From assembly GCA_947479995.1 (NCBI GenBank), contig CANKBT010000022.1:1-16094 (forward strand): a DNA stretch of 16,094 nucleotides. The letters are read 5' to 3'. The notes beneath the pieces were generated by a model, which saw only the letters and a program-made list of their open reading frames with translations, was not told where the DNA came from and did no database searches. Positions 1 to 6,082 of this stretch are shown here, one piece after another. The DNA is from Frankiaceae bacterium. GTDB taxonomy: Bacteria > Actinomycetota > Actinomycetes > Mycobacteriales > SCTD01. The translations under genes were made by a program, and so were the position numbers. The stretch's first letter is position 1. Every line of letters begins with the position of its first letter.

Positions 1-421
1 CCAGGCCGAGCGGCACGAGCAGCGCGCCGAGCAGCAGGAAGAAGCGCTCGCCGAAGGCCCACGCGAACGGCACGAAGTGCAGGCCGACGACCGCGGCGAC
101 CAGCGCCGGGCGCAGCCCCTCGCGGCCGGCGGCCTCCAATGCCCGCGAGCCGGCGGCGGTCAGCGCGAGCTCGCCCGCGACGGCGGCGCCGTAGACGGCG
201 AGGGCGCCGGGGGCGGGGCGGGCGAGCGGGCCGAGCGCGCGCGGCCGCACGTAGTGGCCGTGCAGGGCGGTGAGCGCGAGCGCTGCCGCGAGGACGACCG
301 CCGAGGCGGTGACCGCCGTGCCGAGCGCCGGCGCGTACGACAGCACGAACACCAGCCCGCCGGCCACGCCGAGCAGCGACCCCCAGCGGCGGGGGTCGAC
401 GGCGAGCGGCGGCTCGCCCAC
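1..421 (-). CDS. Polytopic membrane protein, unknown function (3' end cut off by the window)
   Basis: The reverse strand is open from a GTG at 421 to the window edge, giving about 140 residues. The translation alternates hydrophobic stretches with short charged loops and has about four likely membrane helices: residues 14-32, 36-54, 72-92 and 108-140. Towards the visible end it reads VGLHFVPFAWAFGERFF, a charged-aromatic segment between two helices. The GTG lies 17 nt after the stop of the preceding gene, so the two are probably cotranscribed. The Shine-Dalgarno is poor, and no ATG or GTG lies in frame just upstream. I do not recognise the family. The composition and hydropathy support a real integral membrane protein, but not a function. 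Confidence 0.7.
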   Translation of the reverse strand, partial: MGEPPLAVDPRRWGSLLGVAGGLVFVLSYAPALGTAVTASAVVLAAALALTALHGHYVRPRALGPLARPAPGALAVYGAAVAGELALTAAGSRALEAAGREGLRPALVAAVVGLHFVPFAWAFGERFFLLLGALLVPLGL

Positions 422-438
422 GGCGGGCCCGTGCGCGC

Positions 439-1122
439 TCAGCGGACGACCTGCAGCAGCGCGTCGGCGCGGTCCAGCAGCAGCCGGTACGGCGCCTCGT
501 CCTCCGGGCGGTCCTGCACCAGCTCGTCGTCGAGGTAGTCGTCGAGCGCGGCGGCGTCGTCGTCCCGACCCTGCGCCTCGCGCCAGGCGGCGTAGCCGGG
601 CAGGTCGCCCTGCGCGGCCAGGTCGGCGAGCACCGCGGTCTCGGCGTACGTCGCCGCGCCGGTGTCGTCGTCGGCCCCGGCCACCCAGGTCGCGCGCAGG
701 ACGGCCCCGGCGCGCAGCAGCACCTGGGCGCTCTCCAGCCCCTCCTCCGCGGCCAGCCAGGTCGCGTAGTCGCGCACGACCTCGCGCTGGGCCGGGGCGT
801 CGCCGCCGTCGTCCGGGGCGAGGAAGGCCTCCTGCAGGGCGCGCCGGCGCACCGGCTCCTCGAACCGGGCCACGGCGCAGTCCAGCGCCTGCGGCTGCGC
901 CCAGAAGCGCTGCTCCTGCCCGCGGTCCCAGCCCTGCGCCCCGTCGAGGCCGAGGGCGCCCGGCCCGGCGTCCTCGTAGCAGCTGCGGAAGCGCTCCGAG
1001 CCGGCCGCCACCTCGGCGCCGGTGGGCGGTCGCGAGCGCACCAGGACGAGCGCGGTCACGGCGGCCACCGCGAGCAGCAGGACGACGAGCAGCAGGACGA
1101 CGCGGCGCGCGGGTCTCGGCAC
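439..1122 (-). CDS. Membrane-anchored extracytoplasmic protein, unknown function
   Basis: This encodes 227 aa. An Arg-rich start (MPRPARR) is followed by one hydrophobic helix at residues 8-27, then a long hydrophilic acidic region, so it is predicted to be a single-pass type II or signal-anchored protein with most of its mass outside the cell. The outer part has two cysteines (in RSCYEDAG and LDCAVARF) and is probably mostly helical. The start is GTG 1122, 30 nt downstream of the acetyltransferase stop; the Shine-Dalgarno is weak. It sits between the acetyltransferase and a polytopic membrane protein in an apparent three-gene minus-strand operon. No catalytic motif is visible and I cannot assign a family. 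Confidence 0.75.
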   Translation of the reverse strand: MPRPARRVVLLLVVLLLAVAAVTALVLVRSRPPTGAEVAAGSERFRSCYEDAGPGALGLDGAQGWDRGQEQRFWAQPQALDCAVARFEEPVRRRALQEAFLAPDDGGDAPAQREVVRDYATWLAAEEGLESAQVLLRAGAVLRATWVAGADDDTGAATYAETAVLADLAAQGDLPGYAAWREAQGRDDDAAALDDYLDDELVQDRPEDEAPYRLLLDRADALLQVVR

Positions 1123-1152
1123 GCGGGGCAGCGTGCCACGGTCCCCGGCCCG

Positions 1153-1686
1153 TCAGGGCCGGTCGAGCACGTGCACCACGTGGTCCGGCGGGTCGACCGG
1201 GTTGTCCGGCACCATCGGACCGGTCGCCGCCAGCCGGAAGCCGGCGCGGCGCAGCGCGCGCCACGAGGCCTCGTTGCCGAGCGCGACCGGCACCACGAGG
1301 CACGGCGCGTCCGGGTGCGCGCGCCAGGCCTCCTCGGCCGCCGCGGCGACCACCGCCGCCCCGACCCCGCGGCCGCGGACGTCCGGCTCGCCGAGCAGGT
1401 AGTCGATGCTCAGGGCACCCGGCGGCACGTCGAGCAGCGGCGCGAGCTCGGCGACGTACTCCGGGTAGGCGTCGAGGCGGTAGCGCTGCACCAGGCCGAC
1501 GTCGCGCCCGTCGAGCTGCACGACGCGCAGGGCGGTCGGGTCGGTGCCGTCCAGGGCCGGCCCGAAGTCGCGCTCGACCGCGGCGTCGGAGGTGTCGTGG
1601 TGCCACCAGCGCGCGACGAGCGGCTCGCGCAGCCAGCGCTGCAGCAGCGGGAGGTCCGCCCGCGCCATCGGCCGGAAGTCGATCAC
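1153..1686 (-). CDS. GNAT-family N-acetyltransferase, AAC(6')-like subgroup
   Basis: This encodes 177 aa from GTG 1686, chosen because GGAAGG lies 4 nt upstream; longer open reading into the divergent gene is not credible. The N-terminal helix carries LQRWLREPLVARWW (residues 15-28), typical of the aminoglycoside 6'-acetyltransferase/siderophore-acyltransferase subgroup. The acetyl-CoA pyrophosphate loop is RGRGVGAAVV (104-113), and motif B is NEASWRALRRAGF (138-150). The family moves an acetyl group from acetyl-CoA to an amine; the substrate here cannot be read from sequence, and calling it a resistance gene would be over-reach. It heads a minus-strand run with the two membrane proteins and is divergent from the dehydrogenase, 45 bp away. 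Confidence 0.9.
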   Translation of the reverse strand: MIDFRPMARADLPLLQRWLREPLVARWWHHDTSDAAVERDFGPALDGTDPTALRVVQLDGRDVGLVQRYRLDAYPEYVAELAPLLDVPPGALSIDYLLGEPDVRGRGVGAAVVAAAAEEAWRAHPDAPCLVVPVALGNEASWRALRRAGFRLAATGPMVPDNPVDPPDHVVHVLDRP

Positions 1687-1708
1687 GCCGCCTTCCGTTC
1701 GACTCGGG

Positions 1709-1731
1709 GGAGGGCGGGCAGTCCGCCCTCC
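1709..1731 (+). promoter_or_regulatory. Perfect hairpin that contains the dehydrogenase Shine-Dalgarno and abuts its ATG
   Basis: GGAGGGCGG (1709-1717), loop GCAGT, and CCGCCCTCC (1723-1731) form a perfect 9-bp G/C-rich stem. The 5' arm holds the only good Shine-Dalgarno (GGAGGG), and the 3' arm ends one base before ATG 1732. Folded, it would block or reposition the ribosome; unfolded, the SD-ATG spacing of 17 nt is long. A role in translational control is inferred. Confidence 0.55.
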
Positions 1732-2889
1732 ATGAAGGCCATGGTCTACCGCGGTCCGTACAAGGTGCGCGTCGAGGACAAGGACGTGCCGCGCATCGAG
1801 CACCCGCGCGACGCGGTCGTGCGCGTCACGCGCGCGGCGATCTGCGGCTCCGACCTGCACCTCTACCACGGGATGATGCCGGACACCCGGATCGGCCACA
1901 CGTTCGGCCACGAGTTCGTCGGCGTCGTGCACGAGGTCGGGCCGGCCGTCGAGCACCTGCAGGTCGGCGACCGCGTCATGGTGCCGTTCAACGTCTTCTG
2001 CGGCTCGTGCTTCTTCTGCGCGCGCGGGCTCTACAGCAACTGCCACAACGTCAACCCGAACGCCACCGCGGTCGGCGGCATCTACGGCTACTCGCACACC
2101 ACCGGCGGCTACGACGGCGGGCAGGCGGAGTTCGTGCGCGTGCCGTTCGCCGACGTCGGCCCCAGCCTCATCCCCGAGTGGCTCTCCGAGGACGACGCCA
2201 CGCTCATGACGGACGCGCTCGCGACCGGCTACTTCGGCGCGGCGATCGGCGACATCGTCGAGGGCGACGTCGTCGTCGTGCTCGGCGCCGGCGCGGTCGG
2301 GCTCTTCGCCGCGAAGTCCGCGTGGCTCATGGGCGCCGGGCGCGTCATCGTGGTCGACCACCTCGACGAGCGGCTCGAGAAGGCGCGCACCTTCGCGCAC
2401 GCCGAGACCGTCAACTTCGCGGAGCACAAGGACGTCGTCGTGCTGATGAAGCGCATGACCGACCACCTCGGCGCCGACGTCGTCATCGACGCGGTGGGGG
2501 CCGAGGCCGACGGCAACCTGCTGCAGCACGTCACCTCCGCCAAGCTCAAGCTCCAGGGCGGCTCGCCGGTGGCGCTCAACTGGGCGATCGACGGCGTGCG
2601 CAAGGGCGGCACGGTCTCGGTGGTCGGCGCCTACGGCCCGATCTTCAGCCAGGTGAAGTTCGGCGACGCGCTCAACAAGGGGCTGACGCTCAATATGAAC
2701 CAGACGCCGGTGAAGAAGATGTGGCCGCGGCTGTTCGAGCACGTGCGCAACGGCCACCTGGTGCCGAGCGACCTCGTCACGCACCGCATCCCGCTCGAGC
2801 ACATCGCCGAGGCGTACCACCTGATGTCGGCCAAGCTCGACGGCTGCATCAAGCCGCTCATCACCACCGACGCGAGCCAGGGAGCCTGA
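1732..2889 (+). CDS. Zinc-dependent alcohol dehydrogenase, formaldehyde-dehydrogenase-like (MDR family)
   Basis: This encodes 385 aa from ATG 1732; the in-frame ATG at 1741 is a less likely alternative. Catalytic zinc ligands are visible as C38 (ICGSDLH) and H60-E61 (GHEFVG). The structural zinc site is C90, C93, C96 and C104 (CX2CX2CX7C). The NAD(P)-binding Rossmann loop is VLGAGAVGLFA (around 184-194), followed by an acidic VVDHLDER strand end. The segment GGYDGGQAEFVRVPFADV resembles glutathione-independent formaldehyde dehydrogenases of the Pseudomonas putida type, so a small alcohol or aldehyde substrate with NAD+ is likely. It is cytoplasmic. The stop is 1 nt before the next start, so the two genes are translationally coupled. 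Confidence 0.93.
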   Translation: MKAMVYRGPYKVRVEDKDVPRIEHPRDAVVRVTRAAICGSDLHLYHGMMPDTRIGHTFGHEFVGVVHEVGPAVEHLQVGDRVMVPFNVFCGSCFFCARGLYSNCHNVNPNATAVGGIYGYSHTTGGYDGGQAEFVRVPFADVGPSLIPEWLSEDDATLMTDALATGYFGAAIGDIVEGDVVVVLGAGAVGLFAAKSAWLMGAGRVIVVDHLDERLEKARTFAHAETVNFAEHKDVVVLMKRMTDHLGADVVIDAVGAEADGNLLQHVTSAKLKLQGGSPVALNWAIDGVRKGGTVSVVGAYGPIFSQVKFGDALNKGLTLNMNQTPVKKMWPRLFEHVRNGHLVPSDLVTHRIPLEHIAEAYHLMSAKLDGCIKPLITTDASQGA

Positions 2890-2890
2890 C

Positions 2891-3451
2891 GTGGTCTACG
2901 GCCCGCACAAGCCGCCGCTGCCCGAGACGCCGGAGCAGCTCCGCGCGCGCATCCCCGGCTGGGGCGTCGACCTCGACCCGCGGGACCGGCCCACCGTGCC
3001 GCGCCTGCAGGACCGCCCGGGCCTCGAGGGCCCGCCGGACGAGAGCATCGAGGCGCAGGCCGAGCTCCGCCCGCGCGAGCGGTCGATCGAGCACGCGCAC
3101 CTCACCCCGGTCTTCGGCACCGCGCAGCCGCTGCACGGCGTCTCCGGCGCGATCCGCCGCTACGCCTACGCCCGCTTCAGCGAGGGCCGTGCCGCGCACT
3201 GGCTGCTGCTCGTGGCCGGCGACCGCGTCGAGGCCTTCGGCGCCCACGTGCGCTCCTTCGCGTCGCTGCGGCCGGACGTGCCGGCGACCGGCCTGCGCGC
3301 CGAGCTGCGGCACGGCGGGCTGGGCGCCCGCAAGGGCCGCGTCGACGCGCGGCACCACCTGCTCGACCCGGTGGTCGTGGGCGTGCCGTGGGTCGCCACG
3401 GGCGCCGGCGTGGTCGCCGTCGTGCGCAGGGTGCGCGCCCGGCGCCGCTGA
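2891..3451 (+). CDS. Conserved dehydrogenase-linked protein of unknown function
   Basis: This encodes 186 aa from GTG 2891, one nucleotide after the dehydrogenase stop, with GGGAG about 6 nt upstream, so it is almost certainly cotranslated. The N-terminal 65 residues are Pro/Arg/Glu-rich and look disordered. A conserved-looking core follows around residues 70-118, including FGTAQPLHGVSGAIRRYAY and WLLLVAGDRVEAF. The C-terminus has a hydrophobic segment (DPVVVGVPWVATGAGVVAVV, about 159-178) ended by VRRVRARRR, consistent with a membrane tail and positive-inside topology. I recall similar proteins beside zinc dehydrogenases in other actinomycetes but know no function. It could tether or regulate the dehydrogenase; that is inference. 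Confidence 0.8.
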   Translation: MVYGPHKPPLPETPEQLRARIPGWGVDLDPRDRPTVPRLQDRPGLEGPPDESIEAQAELRPRERSIEHAHLTPVFGTAQPLHGVSGAIRRYAYARFSEGRAAHWLLLVAGDRVEAFGAHVRSFASLRPDVPATGLRAELRHGGLGARKGRVDARHHLLDPVVVGVPWVATGAGVVAVVRRVRARRR

Positions 3452-3481
3452 CCCGGCCCGCGCAGGTGCACCCGGCCGGGT
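3451..3481 (+). terminator. Possible intrinsic-type hairpin after the dehydrogenase operon
   Basis: ACCCGGCC (3451-3458) and GGCCGGGT (3474-3481) are perfect 8-nt complements separated by 15 nt, starting on the last base of the stop codon. There is no U-tract, as is usual in high-GC actinomycetes, so a terminator role is only plausible. Confidence 0.35.
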
Positions 3482-3495
3482 GATCCTGCTCCCCG

Positions 3496-3534
3496 CCCGT
3501 GCGCCGATGCACGGGGCGAGCGGGACCGTCCCGC
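3496..3534 (+). promoter_or_regulatory. Two adjacent dyads upstream of the diguanylate cyclase
   Basis: CCCGTGC (3496-3502) pairs with GCACGGG (3509-3515) over a 6-nt loop. Four bases later GCGGGAC-c-GTCCCGC (3520-3534) is a 15-bp inverted repeat with a single central base. The second lies just before the GGGGGAG Shine-Dalgarno (about 3538-3544). It could be an operator or a 5'-UTR structure; neither dyad matches a motif I can name. Confidence 0.35.
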
Positions 3535-3552
3535 GCCGGGGGAGCGACGCAG

Positions 3553-5037
3553 GTGGACGTGCTCGACACGCGGGTGCCCGCGCTGCAGGCGCTCGCGCGG
3601 CGCGTCACCGGCACCCCTGCCGCGGTGCTGTCCGAGCTGCTCGGCCTCGTGTGCGAGCAGCTGGCCATGGACGTCGCCCTCGTCGCCACCGTCACCGCCG
3701 ACGGCCGCCGGGTCGTCCGCGCGGCCGTGCGCGCCGACGGCGCGGCGCTGCCGGGCGTGGTCGAGCGCAGCGACCCGCTCGCCGAGACGTGGTGCGGCGC
3801 GGCCGTCGAGGAGGGCTCCGTGCTCGTGCGCGACGTCGCCGACCGCCCCGACCTCGCGGCGCTCCCGGTGACGGCCGCCTTCGGCATCGCGTCGTACGCC
3901 GGCGTCCCGCTGCACGACCGCACCGGCGCGGTGGCCGGCACGCTCTGCGCGTACGCCCGCCGGGCGCACGCGACCCTCAACGCGCGCGACACCGCCGTGC
4001 TCGCCGGCCTCGGGGAGGTCGTCGCGCCGCTGCTGGCCGCGCTCGACGCGCCCGCGCTGCCGCGCCCGCGGACGGCGCCCGACCTGGCGGCGGTCGCCGA
4101 CGCGGTCGGCGGCGCCGAGGACGTCGAGCAGCTCACCCGCCCGCTGCTCGAGGCGCTGCAGGAACTCACCGGGCTGGCGTCGTCCTACCTCACCGTCGTG
4201 CACGAGGACGACGGCGTGCAGGAGATCCGCTACGCCCGCAACACCCGACCGGGCTTCGCGCTCCCCGAGGGGCTGCACGTGCCGTGGGAGGACACGCTGT
4301 GCAAGCGGGCGCTCGACGAGGGGCGCTCGTGCACGACCGACGTGCCCGCCGTCTGGGGCGACAGCGAGGCCGCCGCCGCCCTGGGCATCCAGGTCTACGT
4401 GTCGGTGCCGGTCGCGCTGCCCGACGGCCGCGTCTGGGGCACGCTCTGCGCCGCCGACCCGGCGCGCGCCGACGGCGTCGAGGCGCACCTGGCGACCATG
4501 CGGCTGTTCGCGCGCCTCATCGCCGCGCAGGTCGAGCGCGACGCCGCGCTCGCGACCGAGCGGGCCGCGGCGAGCACCGACGCGCTCACCGGCTGCGCGT
4601 CGCGCCGGGTCGTCGCGCCGTGGCTCGACGGCGCGCTCGCCGCGTGCGAGGGCGACGACGCGCTGCTGCTGCTCTACGTCGACGTCGACCGCTTCAAGGA
4701 CGTGAACGACCGGCACGGCCACGCCGCCGGCGACGCCGTGCTCGTCGAGGTGGGCCGCCGCCTGCGCGCGGTGGCGCGCACCGGCGACCTCGTCGCCCGG
4801 CTCGGCGGCGACGAGTTCCTGCTCGGCGCGCGCCTGCCGCGGGCCGCCGCGCCCGCGGTCGAGCAGCGCGTGCGCGAGGCGCTCGACCTGGTCCTCGACG
4901 TCGCCGGGGCGCCGCTGCCCGTGCGCTGCTCGGTCGGCGCCGCCCTGGGGGACGGCGCCGACCGCGACGCGCTGCTCGCGGCGGCCGACCGCGCGATGTA
5001 CGCCGACAAGCCCGCGCGCGAGGCGTCCGCGCGCTAG
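3553..5037 (+). CDS. GAF-GAF-GGDEF diguanylate cyclase
   Basis: This encodes 494 aa from GTG 3553, chosen because GGGGGAG lies about 8 nt upstream; an in-frame GTG at 3499 falls inside a hairpin and lacks a ribosome site. Two GAF sensory domains occupy roughly residues 15-155 and 175-335. The second carries WEDTLCKRALDEG and YVSVPVALPDG, the common actinobacterial GAF signature with a cysteine that could contact a ligand. The GGDEF domain spans about 345-490, with an intact GGDEF at 418-422 (RLGGDEFLL). An RTGD lies five residues upstream, matching the RxxD inhibitory I-site. It should therefore make c-di-GMP from two GTP in the cytosol and be product-inhibited. There is no membrane segment and no EAL domain. 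Confidence 0.93.
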   Translation: MDVLDTRVPALQALARRVTGTPAAVLSELLGLVCEQLAMDVALVATVTADGRRVVRAAVRADGAALPGVVERSDPLAETWCGAAVEEGSVLVRDVADRPDLAALPVTAAFGIASYAGVPLHDRTGAVAGTLCAYARRAHATLNARDTAVLAGLGEVVAPLLAALDAPALPRPRTAPDLAAVADAVGGAEDVEQLTRPLLEALQELTGLASSYLTVVHEDDGVQEIRYARNTRPGFALPEGLHVPWEDTLCKRALDEGRSCTTDVPAVWGDSEAAAALGIQVYVSVPVALPDGRVWGTLCAADPARADGVEAHLATMRLFARLIAAQVERDAALATERAAASTDALTGCASRRVVAPWLDGALAACEGDDALLLLYVDVDRFKDVNDRHGHAAGDAVLVEVGRRLRAVARTGDLVARLGGDEFLLGARLPRAAAPAVEQRVREALDLVLDVAGAPLPVRCSVGAALGDGADRDALLAAADRAMYADKPAREASAR

Positions 5038-5963
5038 GCGCCCGCGCGGTAGCGCTGCCAGACGGCGTCCATGCGGGCCGACTGGCCGGGCGTGAACGTG
5101 TACATGCAGCGGTCGTACGAGTAGTCCATGAAGTTCTCGACCGGGTCGAGGCCGGTGTCCTTGGTGCAGGTGTCCTTGCCCACCGGGCAGCCCGTCGTCG
5201 GCACGGCCTCGGCCGGGGTGTCGGCCACGCGGTCGTTCGCGGTCGAGCAGCCGTTCTGGAACGTGTGGTAGAGCCCGAGCCAGTGGCCCACCTCGTGCGG
5301 CGCGGTGTCGCCCTCGGCGTAGTCGCTCACGGCGCCGCCGGGGATCGACTCGTTGAGCACCACGACCCCGTCGACGACGTCCTTGCCGCGGCCGGTGGTC
5401 GGGAAGTAGGCGTAGCCCAGCAGGTCGCCGCCGAGGCCGGTCAGGTAGAGGTTGAGCGTGCTCTTGCCGCCGCGGCGCAGCGCCGACTTGGCCTCGCGCT
5501 CGGCCCTGCTGCCCGGCAGCATCGCGTACCACGCGGGGTTGACCGTGTCGGTGGTGCCGGCCAGCCGGAAGCGGAACGGCGTCGAGGTGCCGGTGCGCAC
5601 GCCGTCGCCGGTACCCGCGAAGGCGGCGTTGAGCGCGGCCACCTGCGCCTGCACGTCGGCCGGCGTGAGCTGGCCGTTGGCGCGGCCGTCGCCGGTGCGG
5701 ATCACGTGCACCCACGTCTCGACGACGATGCTGCCGGGCGCGCTCGGCGACGCCGCCGGGGCCCCGGCGAGCAGGTCCTTGGCGTCCGAGGTGACCGCCG
5801 GCTCGGCGGCGGCGGCACCGGGCTTGGCGCGGACCTCGAGGGCGCCGGGGGCCGCCACCTCGCAGACCGCGGCGGTCGCCGCGGCGACGGCCGGGGCGGT
5901 GACGGGGAGCAGGCCGGCGCCGAGGGCCAGGAGGCCGACGGTGGCGTAGCGGCGAGGTGACAC
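5034..5963 (-). CDS. Secreted M43-type (pappalysin-like) zinc metalloprotease
   Basis: This encodes 309 aa from GTG 5963, with GGAGG 4 nt upstream. The signal peptide is SPRRY plus a hydrophobic core (residues 8-22) and an AVA-like cleavage site near 27. The zinc site is HEVGHWLGLYH (223-233): H223, E224, H227, with H233 as third ligand. The Met-turn is probably NFMDYS with M279. Four C-terminal cysteines (about 239, 259, 266, 286) suggest two disulfides, fitting an exported enzyme, and SARMDAVWQRYR is a typical M43 C-terminal helix. The mature protein would cleave extracellular polypeptides; the substrate is unknown. Its stop overlaps the stop of the convergent cyclase in a shared CTAG (5034-5037). 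Confidence 0.92.
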   Translation of the reverse strand: MSPRRYATVGLLALGAGLLPVTAPAVAAATAAVCEVAAPGALEVRAKPGAAAAEPAVTSDAKDLLAGAPAASPSAPGSIVVETWVHVIRTGDGRANGQLTPADVQAQVAALNAAFAGTGDGVRTGTSTPFRFRLAGTTDTVNPAWYAMLPGSRAEREAKSALRRGGKSTLNLYLTGLGGDLLGYAYFPTTGRGKDVVDGVVVLNESIPGGAVSDYAEGDTAPHEVGHWLGLYHTFQNGCSTANDRVADTPAEAVPTTGCPVGKDTCTKDTGLDPVENFMDYSYDRCMYTFTPGQSARMDAVWQRYRAGA

Positions 5964-5993
5964 GGGTCCTCCAGGGGACGGGCGAGGGGGCGC

Positions 5994-5999
5994 ACGCTA
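5994..5999 (-). promoter_or_regulatory. Candidate -10 box for the metalloprotease
   Basis: On the minus strand TAGCGT matches TANNNT and lies 30 nt upstream of the GTG start, leaving a short leader that carries the GGAGG. No convincing TTGACA-like -35 is seen 16-18 bp further upstream. Confidence 0.35.
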
Positions 6000-6029
6000 G
6001 ACCTCCCGCGCCCGAGATCGCCAGGCTCG

Positions 6030-6053
6030 TCCCGGTCGCGGTCCCGGTCGCGG
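6030..6053 (+). repeat. Tandem 12-bp direct repeat, two copies
   Basis: TCCCGGTCGCGG occurs twice head-to-tail (6030-6041 and 6042-6053), followed by a partial third copy (TCC). It sits in the 119-bp divergent gap between the metalloprotease and the photolyase-like gene. Confidence 0.7.
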
Positions 6054-6070
6054 TCCGGCGCGCCGCCCCG

Positions 6071-6076
6071 CAGGAT
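6071..6076 (+). promoter_or_regulatory. Candidate -10 of a leaderless transcript for the photolyase-like gene
   Basis: CAGGAT followed by GGCCCG and then GTG 6083. The same arrangement, CAGACT-GGCCCG-GTG, occurs at 9713-9727, matching 13 of 15 bases. The 6-nt gap would place transcription start at or near the start codon. GGATGG could instead act as a Shine-Dalgarno. Confidence 0.4.
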
Positions 6077-6082
6077 GGCCCG

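Noticed and set aside
1153..1686. Calling the AAC(6')-like acetyltransferase an antibiotic resistance gene
   Set aside because: Only the general subgroup fold is visible; many such proteins acetylate other amines, and nothing in the neighbourhood points to resistance.
3499..3552. GTG 3499 as the start of the diguanylate cyclase
   Set aside because: It sits inside a 7-bp hairpin without a Shine-Dalgarno, and the extra 18 residues are Arg/Gly-rich; GTG 3553 follows GGGGGAG at about 8 nt.
3452..3552. A c-di-GMP riboswitch in the leader of the diguanylate cyclase
   Set aside because: The dyads are simple stems and I do not see the conserved junction or tetraloop-receptor sequences of the known c-di-GMP classes.
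270..5960. A 1,896-codon plus-strand open frame, and similarly long frames on the opposite strand of known genes (for example 3166-6234 and 9832-11940 reverse)
   Set aside because: They translate to Arg/Ala/Pro/Gly-rich low-complexity sequence with no domain and lie across well-supported genes in other frames; this is expected from very high GC content.
5957..6082. Upstream ATG 5957 as the start of the photolyase-like gene
   Set aside because: It lies within the divergent metalloprotease's start codon region, adds 42 low-complexity residues, and has no ribosome site; GTG 6083 has a promoter-like box or GGATGG at the right distance.
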